Of a stretch of DNA of 64,000 nucleotides, positions 8,437-18,488 are shown piece after piece; position 1 is the stretch's first letter; the number at the start of each line of letters is the position of its first letter. Below the pieces are notes generated by a model. That model saw nothing but the letters and a program-made list of their open reading frames with translations, had not been told where the DNA came from and made no database searches. The position numbers and the translations under genes were made by a program. Source of the stretch: an uncultured Candidatus Saccharibacteria bacterium. GTDB taxonomy: Bacteria > Patescibacteriota > Saccharimonadia > Saccharimonadales > Saccharimonadaceae. The DNA is taken from assembly GCA_938042065.1 (NCBI GenBank), contig CALISG010000001.1:1-64000 (forward strand). Reading direction: 5' to 3'.

Positions 8437-11070
8437 ATGGCGATAACACAACAGAAGGTGCTGGCGAAGGTTTTCGGTGACCCGCAGAAGCGGATTTTGC
8501 GGCGTTTACAAAAGAAAGTCGACGAAATCAATGCGCTTGGCTCGAAATACAAGAAACTATCTGACAAGGAATTGGCTGGCCAAACCGATGTTCTGCGCAA
8601 ACGTTTGCAGAAGAAATCTGTGACGCTTGATACGATTTTGCCAGACGCTTTTGCGGTGGTGCGCGAGATGGCCGATCGGACAATCGGCGAGCGCCATTAC
8701 GATGTGCAGCTGATTGGTTCAATGGTATTGCATGAGGGTAGCGTGGCCGAGCTGAAGACTGGCGAGGGTAAAACTTTGATGTCGACGCTAGCAGCCTACT
8801 TGAATGCGCTTGAAGGTAAAGGCGTACATGTTGTGACTGTCAACGATTATCTGGCGCAGCGCGATGCCGGCTGGATGGGGCAGATTTATGATGCGCTAGG
8901 TTTATCGACCGGTGTGATCATCAATGAGGCTTCATTCTTGTACGACGAAAATTATGACAATGAGGCGCATACTGATCCGCGCATGAAGAAGCTTCGTCCG
9001 TGCACCCGTAAAGAAGCTTACCAGGCAGATATTACCTATGGTACTAATAATGAATTCGGCTTTGATTATTTGCGCGACAACATGGTTAACGATATCGAGC
9101 TGGTGCGCCAGCGCGATTTGAATTTTGCGATTGTCGACGAGGTGGACTCGATTTTAATCGATGAGGCGCGGACGCCGCTGATTATTAGCGCGCCGGCCGC
9201 TGAAAATCCTGATAGCTATTATCAATTTGCCAAGATTGCAGCGAAGTTGACGCCAGAGGATTATACCTTAGAAGAGAAGCGCAAGCAGGTAGCTCTTACT
9301 GACGAAGGCGTCGAGAAAGTCCAAAAAATGCTGGGTATAAAAAACTTATACACGCCAGAGTATGTACGCAGCGTTTACCATATGGATCAAGCCTTGCGAG
9401 CTCAGACATTGTTCAAGCGCGACAAAGATTACGTAGTGACGAACGACGGCGAGGTGATAATCGTTGATGAGCACACTGGCCGGCTCAAGCAAGGCAACCG
9501 TTATAGCGAGGGTTTGCACCAGGCGATTGAAGCCAAAGAAGGAGTACCAGTGCTGCAGGAAAGCATGACGCTAGCGACGATTTCTTTCCAGAATTACTTC
9601 CGTTTGTACAAAAAACTTAGCGGCATGACTGGTACTGCTTTCACTGAGGCTGAAGAGTTTCAACAAATTTATTCGCTTGACGTAGTGGTGGTGCCGCCGA
9701 ACAAGCCAATTACTCGCCAGGACCATCAGGACTTGATCTACAAGACCGAGAAAGGCAAACTGAAAGCAGTAGCTCAAGCGATCAAAGAGTATCACGATGA
9801 AGGCCGTCCGGTGTTGGTTGGCTCCGGTTCAATCGCTAAAAACGAAATGATCGCCAAATATTTGGATAGTGAAGGTATTAAGTACGAAATTCTAAATGCC
9901 AAGAACAACGAGCGCGAAGCAGAGATTATCTCGCATGCTGGCGAAAAGGGCGCGATCACTTTAGCGACTAACATTGCTGGCCGCGGTACCGACATCAAAC
10001 TCGGGCCGGGCGTCAAAGAACTGGGTGGTCTAGTGGTCATTGGTTCAGAGCGCCACGAATCGCGCCGAATTGACAATCAGCTGCGCGGCCGCGGCGGCCG
10101 GCAGGGAGACCCGGGCGATACGCAGTTTTATGTTTCGACCGAGGACGATTTGATGCGTATCTTTCAGGGCGAGCGGATTGCTAATGTGTTAGAACGTTTA
10201 GGTGTCGATGAGGAAACGGCAATCCAGAATCGTGCCGTCAGCAAGACATTGGAAGCAGCGCAGAAGCGAGTCGAAGGCTATAACTTCGATACGCGTAAAA
10301 ATGTTGTTCAGTACGATAATGTTATTAATCGCCATCGCAAAGTTGTTTACACGGTGCGTCGCAAAATCCTCGAAGGCGACAATATAAAGCCGGAGATTCA
10401 GCGTTTGCTGCGGGCGATGGTTAATAAATTAACAGAGGTGCCGGCCAAGAATAATCCAAAATTTGTCGAAGAATTTGCAGAGATTATCCCGCTAGAGACC
10501 GACGAAATTGAAAAAATTGGCGCGATCAAAAAAGATAGTCAGCGCCGCGATAAAGCGTTAGCTGCTGCACAAAAAATGTATACAGCCAAAGAAAGAGAGC
10601 TCGGCGACGATCTAATCCGCGGGGTTGAGCGCGAAGTTTATCTGCAAGTACTTGATACGCTGTGGATGCAGCATCTCGAAAATATGCAGCATTTGCGCGA
10701 AGGTATTCACTGGCGCAGCGTCGGCCAGCGCGACCCGCTGGTTGAATACCGCAGTGAGTCGCAGAAGCTGTTTGATAGCTTACAAGCGACATTGCGCGAG
10801 GAAGTTTTGCGTGCTATTTATCATGTGCGCGCCACCGACGCTATTAGCCGCGAATCAATTGACGATGATCACCAAACGGAATTGACAAAGCTTGCTGAGA
10901 CCTCGGTCGAGCATGGTGTCAACGAAATCACCGGCGGCGAAGAGAATCGCGATCACGATTTCGACGGTTCAATAAAAAGAGCCGCCTCGACCGCCGAAAC
11001 TAATCATAGGCGCAACGTTGCCCGCAAAAAGAAAAAGGCCAAACGCCAGAATCGAAAAAAGAGCCGCTAG
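8437..11070 (+). CDS. secA: preprotein translocase ATPase SecA
   Basis: Motor ATPase that drives secretory proteins through SecYEG. Seen: Walker A region ELKTGEGKTLMS near residue 107, DEVDSILIDEART near 236, the helicase-like ATNIAGRGTDIKLG, and QLRGRGGRQGDPG. 877 residues is normal for a monoderm. The C-terminus is a very basic tail (RKKKKAKRQNRKK) and lacks the CxCxnCH zinc-binding end found in many SecA proteins. A GAGGGA site lies 12 bases or so before the ATG. The M16 peptidase starts immediately after the stop codon. Confidence 0.97.
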   Translation: MAITQQKVLAKVFGDPQKRILRRLQKKVDEINALGSKYKKLSDKELAGQTDVLRKRLQKKSVTLDTILPDAFAVVREMADRTIGERHYDVQLIGSMVLHEGSVAELKTGEGKTLMSTLAAYLNALEGKGVHVVTVNDYLAQRDAGWMGQIYDALGLSTGVIINEASFLYDENYDNEAHTDPRMKKLRPCTRKEAYQADITYGTNNEFGFDYLRDNMVNDIELVRQRDLNFAIVDEVDSILIDEARTPLIISAPAAENPDSYYQFAKIAAKLTPEDYTLEEKRKQVALTDEGVEKVQKMLGIKNLYTPEYVRSVYHMDQALRAQTLFKRDKDYVVTNDGEVIIVDEHTGRLKQGNRYSEGLHQAIEAKEGVPVLQESMTLATISFQNYFRLYKKLSGMTGTAFTEAEEFQQIYSLDVVVVPPNKPITRQDHQDLIYKTEKGKLKAVAQAIKEYHDEGRPVLVGSGSIAKNEMIAKYLDSEGIKYEILNAKNNEREAEIISHAGEKGAITLATNIAGRGTDIKLGPGVKELGGLVVIGSERHESRRIDNQLRGRGGRQGDPGDTQFYVSTEDDLMRIFQGERIANVLERLGVDEETAIQNRAVSKTLEAAQKRVEGYNFDTRKNVVQYDNVINRHRKVVYTVRRKILEGDNIKPEIQRLLRAMVNKLTEVPAKNNPKFVEEFAEIIPLETDEIEKIGAIKKDSQRRDKALAAAQKMYTAKERELGDDLIRGVEREVYLQVLDTLWMQHLENMQHLREGIHWRSVGQRDPLVEYRSESQKLFDSLQATLREEVLRAIYHVRATDAISRESIDDDHQTELTKLAETSVEHGVNEITGGEENRDHDFDGSIKRAASTAETNHRRNVARKKKKAKRQNRKKSR

Positions 11071-12348
11071 ATGAAACACACAGTAACAGAAGTACGGCTC
11101 GACAATGGTTCGCGTGGGCTACTTATTGACGTGCCTGGCGCGACGGTGATGAGCTTCCAATTTCAATTCCGTGCTGGTAACCGCTATGTTGGACGCAAAA
11201 ATATTTATGAAACCGCTCACGTGATGGAGCATATGTCGTTTGGTGCTAATGCTAAGTTCTCAAGCGAGCACGCTTACGAAGCGGAATTCACCAAAAATGG
11301 CGCGTACCATAATGCATGGACAAGCGACTTATCAATGGTGTATGTGGCTGACTGCGCTGATTTCGAATGGGATAGAATTCTTGAATTGCAGCAAGTGGCG
11401 ATTTGCCAGCCGCGCTTTCAGCAAGAATCGCTAGAGGCCGAAAAGGGCAATGTCCGCAGCGAACTAACGGGATATTTGAACAATCACGGCCGCGTGCTCT
11501 GGCCGAAAGTCCAGCAGCTGCTGGGCGAGGATGTTTATACCTTTTGGCAGCGTTTGCGAACGATTGATAATATCAAGCTCGAGGATATTCAGCGTCATCA
11601 TCGTAAAACCCACACTTCCGACAATATGCGTTTTGTGATTGCGGGCAAGCTCGACGGCCGGCGCGAGCAGATTAAAAGTATGCTTGAGGGCTGGGAATTG
11701 CCGCGCGGCGAACGTTTCACAGTGCCGCGTGATGTTTTGAAAAAGGCTGCTCCGACCCTTATCAAGCGTAAAGAAGCGACTAATTTGACTTTTGGTTGGA
11801 GCATGTCGCTGCCGCGCGAAATCAATGACGCTGAGCTAGAGGCAATGTCGTGTTTGAATCATATCTTGACCGGCACGATGCACTCGCGTATCTTCGGTGC
11901 GGCCCGCAAAAAGGGTTTGGCTTATGGCATGTTTAGCGAAGCTAGCGCCGGTTTTTATGATAGTAGCTGGGATTTTGGCGGGCAGGTCAATGTCGAAACG
12001 GCGGATCGGCTATTTGATATTATTGCCCGCGAAGTGAAAGCAGTGCTGGATGGCCAGATTAGCGAGAAAGAACTGGCGGCGGCGCAATCTTACGCGCTCG
12101 GCCGTCATCAAATGGGGGCGCAGACAGTCGCGCAGATTAGCAATTTCTATAGCGGACGCTATTTTGGCGACGGTTTTGTCAAGGATTACGAGCGCGTGCC
12201 CGAGGCAATTCGCAACATCACTCGCGAACGGATGATTGCGACGGCGCGCGAATTCATCGGTGCAGACACCTGGGTGCTGGCTGGTGTCAGCGCTAGCGAC
12301 CAGAAATCGCTGACGCGGCTAAATGATAAGCTAGAAAAGCTGTTTTAG
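11071..12348 (+). CDS. M16 family (insulinase-like) zinc peptidase
   Basis: 425-residue M16 peptidase. Seen: the inverted zinc motif HVMEH near residue 50, then the third ligand region EAEKGNVRSEL about 75 residues later, and a second M16-like domain with GLAYGMFSEAS. No signal peptide, so it is probably cytoplasmic or cell-surface by another route. It directly follows secA without a gap, so the two are co-transcribed; a role in clearing signal peptides or exported peptides is inference. A strong terminator follows at 12369-12406. Confidence 0.85.
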   Translation: MKHTVTEVRLDNGSRGLLIDVPGATVMSFQFQFRAGNRYVGRKNIYETAHVMEHMSFGANAKFSSEHAYEAEFTKNGAYHNAWTSDLSMVYVADCADFEWDRILELQQVAICQPRFQQESLEAEKGNVRSELTGYLNNHGRVLWPKVQQLLGEDVYTFWQRLRTIDNIKLEDIQRHHRKTHTSDNMRFVIAGKLDGRREQIKSMLEGWELPRGERFTVPRDVLKKAAPTLIKRKEATNLTFGWSMSLPREINDAELEAMSCLNHILTGTMHSRIFGAARKKGLAYGMFSEASAGFYDSSWDFGGQVNVETADRLFDIIAREVKAVLDGQISEKELAAAQSYALGRHQMGAQTVAQISNFYSGRYFGDGFVKDYERVPEAIRNITRERMIATAREFIGADTWVLAGVSASDQKSLTRLNDKLEKLF

Positions 12349-12368
12349 AATAATAATTTCAATCAAAA

Positions 12369-12406
12369 GTAAAATGCTCCGCCGCCGACCCAGCGGAGCA
12401 TTTTAC
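12369..12406. terminator. bidirectional terminator
   Basis: A perfect 14-bp stem, GTAAAATGCTCCGC (12369-12382) with its complement at 12393-12406, and a 10-base loop. It lies between the convergent M16 peptidase gene and the minus-strand membrane protein gene, with A/T runs on both sides, so it can serve both. Confidence 0.85.
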
Positions 12407-12410
12407 TTGC

Positions 12411-13187
12411 TCAACGTTGGGCGGGCGACGGAGTTGGCGTCTCCGTCTCTGTGGCGCTACCAGCGGAGCCGAGGATCTGGTTATACTCGTCTCTCGTGAC
12501 ACTAATCGTCACGAACTTTCCAGGGTTACTGGAAAGGGCCTTCTGGAAAAGGCCTGCCAGCCCCTCGTCACCTATTGTCGAGGTGACCTGGGTGTTTTTA
12601 ATAGTCGCGCAATCTCTCAGCCACCAACCCCACTGGATACTGGGGTGGCAGTCACCGAGGGTGTCCTTTGCGACATACCCCTCGGCACCTGGGAGATTAG
12701 TGAGGTTTATCACCATCGACGACATTTCGCCGTCGCCGATGATGTTAAACCTGATGACTGACAGGGGAATCTCCAGCACTTCGTGAGTGCCGTCCCCGTG
12801 CCGATAATCAACCAAAATACTGGCGCCTGCCTGCATCTTGGTATAGGCGCTAATAGAAAAAATACCGCCACTAACGGAAGTTTCCCCTGTGGCAGAAATC
12901 GAGCGAGCGCCGATTTCCAGTGGGTACTCAGACCCGCTAGAGAACCCGTACAGCGAGGCTGCCTCGGCAAACCTCGCTACTCTGTCTTTGTTTGATGGCA
13001 TCATGTTATACACAGCCGTGTTAGCGGCAGCATACAACAAGACCATTATCACTAAGGTCAGAGCTATGATAGCACTGACCTTCATCTTGTTTTTGAATGC
13101 GTCATCAATCAGACATGCCAGTATACCACCGGCCATAAAGCCTGCAATCGTAGCGATTACAGCCCAAAAAAGCAGAAACAACCCCAT
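12411..13187 (-). CDS. membrane protein with extracellular domain, unknown
   Basis: 258 residues from ATG 13187. Seen: two hydrophobic helices near the N-terminus (about residues 3-28 and 37-60), then a predicted extracellular beta-rich domain (about 70-235) with two cysteines in GDCHPSIQWGWWLRDC, and a short Thr/Pro/Ser C-terminal tail. An upstream TTG at 13208 would add seven residues, but AGGAG then falls inside the gene; the ATG start keeps it upstream. I do not recognise the domain. It stands alone between convergent and divergent neighbours. Confidence 0.65.
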   Translation of the reverse strand: MGLFLLFWAVIATIAGFMAGGILACLIDDAFKNKMKVSAIIALTLVIMVLLYAAANTAVYNMMPSNKDRVARFAEAASLYGFSSGSEYPLEIGARSISATGETSVSGGIFSISAYTKMQAGASILVDYRHGDGTHEVLEIPLSVIRFNIIGDGEMSSMVINLTNLPGAEGYVAKDTLGDCHPSIQWGWWLRDCATIKNTQVTSTIGDEGLAGLFQKALSSNPGKFVTISVTRDEYNQILGSAGSATETETPTPSPAQR

Positions 13188-13353
13188 GAGGTGGCACGCT
13201 CCTATCAAGTAGGAATAAAAAACGGAAACGTTCTACCTCTCGCTGGTCGGAGCGAAAGGTTACTATAATTATATCAATAAACAATCTTGTTACCAAGCTA
13301 AAGCATAAAGTATTGATATTATAGCGATGAAGGCGCGTGCTATAATAGTCGTT

Positions 13354-14724
13354 ATGAAGATTATCATCGCGGGTTACGGTGTGGAAGGTATATCAAATCT
13401 GGTATATTTCCAGCAGAAATTTCCTGACGCGGAGTTTGTGGTGGCTGATGAACGTCCGGCGGATAAACTGCCGGCTATTCCGAGTGGCGTTAGGTTGATT
13501 TCTGGCAAAAACGTCTTCAGCGAACAGCTGGGCGACACTGATTTGGTGGTGCGGACAGCTAGTTTGCCGCCGCGCAATATCAAAACCAGCGGCAAGATTT
13601 GGTCGGCGACTAACGAGTTTTTTGACAAGTGTCCAGCGCCGATTATCGGCGTGACCGGCACCAAAGGCAAGGGGACGACGTGCAGTTCGATTGCCTCGAT
13701 CTTGCGGCAAGCCGGACAAACGGTGCATTTGGTCGGCAACATCGGCGTGCCAGCGCTGGATGTCTTGCCGAAGATTAAAAAAACCGACATCGTCGTTTAC
13801 GAATTGTCCAGCTTTCAACTGTGGGATCTAGAAAAGTCGCCGCATATTGCGGTAGTGCTGATGATTGAGCCGGATCATCTGAATGTCCATACGGATTTCG
13901 CCGACTATCTTAATGCCAAGAAAAATATTCGCCGCCACCAGCGTCTTGGCGATGTTTGTTTATATCACCCAACGAATAAATATTCACAGGAAGTGGCTGC
14001 TATGCCATTTGACGGGCTATTAGATAGGCAAGGTCATGCAATGTGTGAATGTTGCGGAGATGATGCGCTAGATTTCGCGCAGCGCTACGCTATTCCTGAC
14101 GATGATCAAGTTTATGTTCGGGACGGTTACTTTTGCGTGCAAAATCGGCAGATTTGCAGCACCGATCATTTACGGTTGCCGGGCGCGCACAACCTCGAGA
14201 ACGCCTGCGCAGCAATGAGCGCGGTGACAGAATTGCCTATTGCAGTGACTGATGAGCAATTTGCTGCTGGATTGGAGAGTTTCACAGGTCTGCCGCACCG
14301 TTTGAAATTTGTCGCTGAGAAAAACGGCGTGAAATATTACGATGATAGTATTTCGACCACGCCCGGTAGCGCCATTGCCGCGTTAAAAGCTTTCACGGAG
14401 CCAAAAATTTTGATTTTGGGTGGCTCTGACAAGGGTGCGGACTATACGGAATTGGCGCAGGAAATCGCCAGGCAGCAAATGCGAGCGGTGATTGTCAACG
14501 GCGCTAATGCTAGTGAAATTGCTGAAATTCTGCGCAAAGAAAACGTCTCTTGCCAAATTGTGCAATTAGAAATGGCGACGATGCCAATGGTCGTCGAAAC
14601 GGCAGCCAATCAAGCACAATCTGGCGACGTAGTGATTCTCAGTCCAGCCGCCGCTAGCTTTGATATGTTTAAGAGCTACAATGACCGCGGCGAGCAGTTC
14701 GTAGCGGCGGTGGAGAAGCTTTAG
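13354..14724 (+). CDS. murD: UDP-N-acetylmuramoyl-L-alanine--D-glutamate ligase (MurD)
   Basis: Mur ligase adding D-glutamate to the peptidoglycan precursor. Seen: an N-terminal Rossmann-like domain, the ATP loop GVTGTKGKGTT near residue 100, ELSSFQLWDLE in the central domain, and DDSISTTPGSA and GGSDKGADY in the C-terminal part. 456 residues is typical. The start at 13354 is set by TATAAT at 13341-13346 ending 7 bases before the ATG (leaderless); an in-frame ATG at 13327 lies upstream of that -10. The convergent neighbour is murI, which makes the D-glutamate this enzyme uses. Confidence 0.93.
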   Translation: MKIIIAGYGVEGISNLVYFQQKFPDAEFVVADERPADKLPAIPSGVRLISGKNVFSEQLGDTDLVVRTASLPPRNIKTSGKIWSATNEFFDKCPAPIIGVTGTKGKGTTCSSIASILRQAGQTVHLVGNIGVPALDVLPKIKKTDIVVYELSSFQLWDLEKSPHIAVVLMIEPDHLNVHTDFADYLNAKKNIRRHQRLGDVCLYHPTNKYSQEVAAMPFDGLLDRQGHAMCECCGDDALDFAQRYAIPDDDQVYVRDGYFCVQNRQICSTDHLRLPGAHNLENACAAMSAVTELPIAVTDEQFAAGLESFTGLPHRLKFVAEKNGVKYYDDSISTTPGSAIAALKAFTEPKILILGGSDKGADYTELAQEIARQQMRAVIVNGANASEIAEILRKENVSCQIVQLEMATMPMVVETAANQAQSGDVVILSPAAASFDMFKSYNDRGEQFVAAVEKL

Positions 14725-14780
14725 TGCCGTTATATGCCAATATACGGTAAATTCTAGTATTGCTAGCGGGGGCTAGATAG

Positions 14781-15416
14781 CTAAGCTAACTTAGCAAAAT
14801 CGCTAATCCGCTTGGCAATAATTGCAGTAGGTTCAAGAATGCGGCATCGCGGGAAAAGGCGTTGTAGCCGCCTCTTAAGCGCCAGATAATGCGTGCAGCC
14901 TAGAACAATAACATCGCTACCGTCCGCAACACTGGTCGATACTTCATCAAGTATAATATCGTCGGCCAAACCTTGATCGATCATCTGCGCCCACGCGTGA
15001 GTGTCTGGCGTGTCGATACGAACGCCAGTAGCATATTCACTGATAAGCGCGCGCAGACGCTGGCTGTGTTTGGTGGCGTTTGTCGCCAGCAGGGTGATAT
15101 GATGTGATTTGGTCAGGGCGGCGGCTGATTTGATCATCGGTTCAAAGCCCATAAAGTATACGTCTGGGTAACGTTGTCGCAGCGAGCTAATCGCGTTGGT
15201 CGTGGCGGTATTGCATGCCAGAACAATAATGTCGCATGATAGCAGCGGCTGGATGGCGGCATCGGTTAGCGTAATAATCTCTTCCGGTGAACGATTGCCG
15301 TACGGCGCGTGCTCGCGGTCGATCGCCGTGATGTACAAATGCTGCGGCAGTAATTTTTTCAGCCTCTTTGCTACTAATTTGCCGCCAGTTCCCGTATCAA
15401 ATATGCCGATCTTCAT
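14781..15416 (-). CDS. murI: glutamate racemase
   Basis: 211-residue cofactor-independent racemase producing D-glutamate for peptidoglycan. Seen: IGIFDTGTGGK at the N-terminus, the first catalytic cysteine in VLACNTAT and the second in VLGCTHY. This is shorter than the usual 260-270 residues, the difference lying in the middle and C-terminus. The minus-strand TATACT (15423-15428) ends 6 bases before the ATG, so it is predicted leaderless. It converges with murD, whose substrate it supplies. Confidence 0.92.
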   Translation of the reverse strand: MKIGIFDTGTGGKLVAKRLKKLLPQHLYITAIDREHAPYGNRSPEEIITLTDAAIQPLLSCDIIVLACNTATTNAISSLRQRYPDVYFMGFEPMIKSAAALTKSHHITLLATNATKHSQRLRALISEYATGVRIDTPDTHAWAQMIDQGLADDIILDEVSTSVADGSDVIVLGCTHYLALKRRLQRLFPRCRILEPTAIIAKRISDFAKLA

Positions 15417-15579
15417 ACAAAAAGTATAGCAAAATCGCCGTAACGATATCTACGACAATGCCAGAGCTCGCAGTTTTGGCAGAATTTGAAACGCCGAAAT
15501 TGCTGCTTATTGCTGTTAATACTGCTATAATAAGCAGGAATAGGCGCGAGTCTTGAGATAGTATCTAATCGGAGGGTTT

Positions 15580-16671
15580 ATGGATCAACAGCCGTACCAG
15601 CAATACCAACAGTATCAGCAGCCGCCGCAATCGCAGGCGCAAACCAAAGGCCAGCTTGCCGTAGCGCGGGCTCGCAATGCGCAAGATAATGTCGTTCTGA
15701 CAATAACTATCATTATCTTTTGTTTCTTTGCGGCTAGCTATTTTATCTATACAACATTCCAGGAAATGTCAACAGACAATGCTGGGCACCACGTTGAGTT
15801 ATCGTTCAGCGATGGCGTGATTGCTGTATTGCTGGCGATAGTTTTTATGATTATGGGATTGGGTATGCTGCTGGGTATTGGCATGTTCATGGTGCGGATG
15901 ATGCGCCAGCAAATGCTGGGTAATGCCTTGCAAGTTGAGTATAGCGCTTACGCGTGGTTGCGCGATTGGGCTAACCAGGTATCGGCTGATCTAGAGATGC
16001 CGCAAGTCGAAATTTTCATCACCCAGAATCCAGTGATGAATGCTTATGCTTTTGGTTTTGCTAGGCCATATTCTATCGTGCTGCATTCTGGATCGATTCG
16101 CTACTTGACCAAGGATGAGCTAAAAGTGATTGTCGTACATGAAATGGCACATATCAAATACCGCCATGCTAACGCTAACGTGTATTTGATGCCGTTTTTG
16201 TCGATTCCGATTATCAGCGTATTGGGTAGTTGGATTTCTGGATTCTGGCATCGCCGCGCCGAGCTAACCGCCGATCGTCTAGCCTTGATGTATTTGGGCG
16301 ATAGCGAATTAGTCAAGAAATCGCTGATCAAGGTGCATGTCGGACCTGATGCGGCAGACAGTATGAACGAAGTGGCGCGACAGTGGATGCAGTACACGGC
16401 CGAGCGTCCGATGAATCATTTTGCACAGACATTCAGCGATCATCCGTTTCTGGTACGCCGGTTGAGCCAGATTGACTATTGGAAGGGCGTCGTTGAGCCG
16501 CAAAATCAGCCGCAGAGCATTGCGCCAGCTGCTGCTCAATCTAATGTCTCTGAACCCGCTGAATCAGAACCTGCTACCGAGCCGACAACCGTAGAGTCAA
16601 CCTCTACCAAGAAATCAACTCGCCGCAAATCAGATGACACCAGCCAAAATCAAGACGAGACTGCTGCCTAG
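15580..16671 (+). CDS. M48 family membrane metalloprotease (HtpX-like)
   Basis: 363 residues. Seen: a Q/Y/P-rich cytoplasmic N-terminus, two membrane helices (about residues 38-60 and 80-105), the zinc motif HEMAH near 187-191 with a downstream E in RRAELTADRLAL, and a low-complexity E/P/T/S-rich C-terminal tail. HtpX-type proteases degrade misfolded membrane proteins. The GGAGG site (15571-15575) supports the start. Five bases separate its stop from prfB. Confidence 0.88.
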   Translation: MDQQPYQQYQQYQQPPQSQAQTKGQLAVARARNAQDNVVLTITIIIFCFFAASYFIYTTFQEMSTDNAGHHVELSFSDGVIAVLLAIVFMIMGLGMLLGIGMFMVRMMRQQMLGNALQVEYSAYAWLRDWANQVSADLEMPQVEIFITQNPVMNAYAFGFARPYSIVLHSGSIRYLTKDELKVIVVHEMAHIKYRHANANVYLMPFLSIPIISVLGSWISGFWHRRAELTADRLALMYLGDSELVKKSLIKVHVGPDAADSMNEVARQWMQYTAERPMNHFAQTFSDHPFLVRRLSQIDYWKGVVEPQNQPQSIAPAAAQSNVSEPAESEPATEPTTVESTSTKKSTRRKSDDTSQNQDETAA

Positions 16672-16676
16672 GTTCT

Positions 16677-17762
16677 ATGCAGCCGTTACGAAAACAAGCT
16701 GAAGATCTCCGTGCTCGCGTGGCTAGCGCTTGCCAAGCTTTACATATTGACGCTCGCGCTGAAGAACTGGCAGTACTTGATGAGCAGCTGGCTGATTCGA
16801 ATGTCTGGGCGAATGTCGAGCGGGCGCAGATGCTGACGCGGCAGGCGGCGAGCTTGCGTTCGCAAATTGAGCCGTGGCAGATTTTACGTTTGCAAATCTC
16901 GGACATTGTTGAACTAATGGATTTAGGCGACGATTCGATGCTGACAGAATTCACCGAGCAGTTAGCAGCTCTCGAAGCAGAATACCAGGAGCGCCGCAAA
17001 GATTTGTTGTTCTCAGGCGAATACGATAATCGAGCGGCGATTCTCAAATTGAGTGCTGGCGCTGGCGGTACGGATGCGCAGGATTGGGCAGAGATGCTAG
17101 AGCGAATGTATCTGCGCTGGGCTGAAAAGCATGATATGCAAACCGAGCTAGTCGAGCGTTCGACAGGCGAAGAAGCTGGTATCAAGAATGCGACATACAT
17201 TATCCGCGGTGCTTTTGCTTACGGTAAATTGCGTAGTGAGCATGGGGTGCACCGGCTGGTGCGGCTCAGTCCGTTTAACGCTGATAATTTGCGGCAGACT
17301 AGTTTTGCACTGGTCGAAATCATGCCGGAAATGGACGCGCCAGGCGAGGTCGAAATCGACGACAAAGATTTGCGAATTGATATTTATCGTAGCGGCGGCA
17401 ACGGCGGGCAAGGGGTTAATACGACTGATTCCGCAGTGCGCGTCACTCACTTGCCGACAGGTACGGTGGTGGCGATCCAAAACGAGCGCAGCCAGCTCCA
17501 AAACAAAGAAACCGCGCTGAAAATCCTCAAAAGCCGCTTAGCGCAAATGCAGCTCGAGCAGCGCGCCGAAACGCTAGCTGATCTGCGGGCAGGCGAGTCG
17601 GCTAGTTGGGGCGCGCAAATTCGCAATTACGTACTTCATCCTTATACTCTGGTCAAGGACACGCGAACCAAGTTTGAAACTCACAACGCCCGCGGCGTGC
17701 TAGATGGCGACATTGACGGCTTTATTGAAGCATATCTCGAGCAGCAAGCGGCGACCGAGTAG
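16677..17762 (+). CDS. prfB: peptide chain release factor 2
   Basis: Terminates translation at UGA and UAA. Seen: the SPF-type codon-reading motif near residue 198 (SPFNADNLRQTSFA) and the GGQ catalytic loop in GGNGGQGVNTTDSA near 243. RF2 rather than RF1 is indicated by SPF instead of PxT. The frame is continuous, without the autoregulatory in-frame UGA frameshift found near codon 26 of many prfB genes. Its presence agrees with TGA being a stop here. Confidence 0.93.
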   Translation: MQPLRKQAEDLRARVASACQALHIDARAEELAVLDEQLADSNVWANVERAQMLTRQAASLRSQIEPWQILRLQISDIVELMDLGDDSMLTEFTEQLAALEAEYQERRKDLLFSGEYDNRAAILKLSAGAGGTDAQDWAEMLERMYLRWAEKHDMQTELVERSTGEEAGIKNATYIIRGAFAYGKLRSEHGVHRLVRLSPFNADNLRQTSFALVEIMPEMDAPGEVEIDDKDLRIDIYRSGGNGGQGVNTTDSAVRVTHLPTGTVVAIQNERSQLQNKETALKILKSRLAQMQLEQRAETLADLRAGESASWGAQIRNYVLHPYTLVKDTRTKFETHNARGVLDGDIDGFIEAYLEQQAATE

Positions 17763-17804
17763 CTGGCTATCGCTATAAACTAGCTTATGCTACAATAGGT
17801 AGTG

Positions 17805-18488
17805 ATGATTCTGTTAGATAGAGTGACTAAGGTGTACGGTAAGGGTAGCAAGCCAGCGCTTGACCGTGTTAATCTGCATGTTGAGCCGAATGAGTTTGTG
17901 ATCATCGTTGGGACGAGCGGAGCTGGTAAATCGACCTTGCTCAAATTATTGACGCGCGAAGAAAAGCCGACTAGCGGCAAGATTGTCGTTGGCGGTATTG
18001 ATTACGACCAACTCAAGGACAAGCATATCCCGTTGCTGCGCCGCAAAATTGGCGTAGTTTTTCAGGATTTTAAGTTACTACCGAACCGGACAGTGTTCGA
18101 AAATGTGGCTTTTGCGCTAGAAATTGCCGGCATGACTAACCGCGAAATTAAAAATACTGTACCAAAAGTGATTGACCTGGTGGGTCTAAAGGGTAAGGAA
18201 AAGCAGTTCCCGCACCAATTATCAGGTGGCGAGCGCCAGCGCGTGGCGATTGCTCGGGCAGTAGTGCGCCAGCCAAAAATTCTAATCGCTGACGAGCCAA
18301 CGGGTAATCTCGATCCGAAGCATAGTTGGGATATTGTCCGCCTGCTTGAGAAGATTAACCGGTATGGCACGACTGTTATACTTACAACACATAATGTCGA
18401 GATTGTCAATAGGTTGAAGCGCCGCGTTATCACTGTTGACCACGGCAAGATTACTAGCGACCAAGCGCAAGGGAGCTACCGGCAATGA
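17805..18488 (+). CDS. ftsE: cell division ATP-binding protein FtsE
   Basis: 227-residue ABC ATPase that works with FtsX to activate cell-wall hydrolases. Seen: Walker A GTSGAGKST near residue 36, the Q-loop VFQDFKLLPNRTV typical of FtsE, signature LSGGERQR and Walker [19 protein letters not shown] (17791-17796) ends 8 bases before ATG 17805, so it is probably leaderless; an in-frame GTG at 17802 is also possible. It overlaps ftsX as ATGA. Confidence 0.93.
   Translation: MILLDRVTKVYGKGSKPALDRVNLHVEPNEFVIIVGTSGAGKSTLLKLLTREEKPTSGKIVVGGIDYDQLKDKHIPLLRRKIGVVFQDFKLLPNRTVFENVAFALEIAGMTNREIKNTVPKVIDLVGLKGKEKQFPHQLSGGERQRVAIARAVVRQPKILIADEPTGNLDPKHSWDIVRLLEKINRYGTTVILTTHNVEIVNRLKRRVITVDHGKITSDQAQGSYRQ

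Noticed and set aside
16677..17762. Programmed frameshift in prfB
   Set aside because: The reading frame is continuous from start to stop with no in-frame TGA near codon 26.
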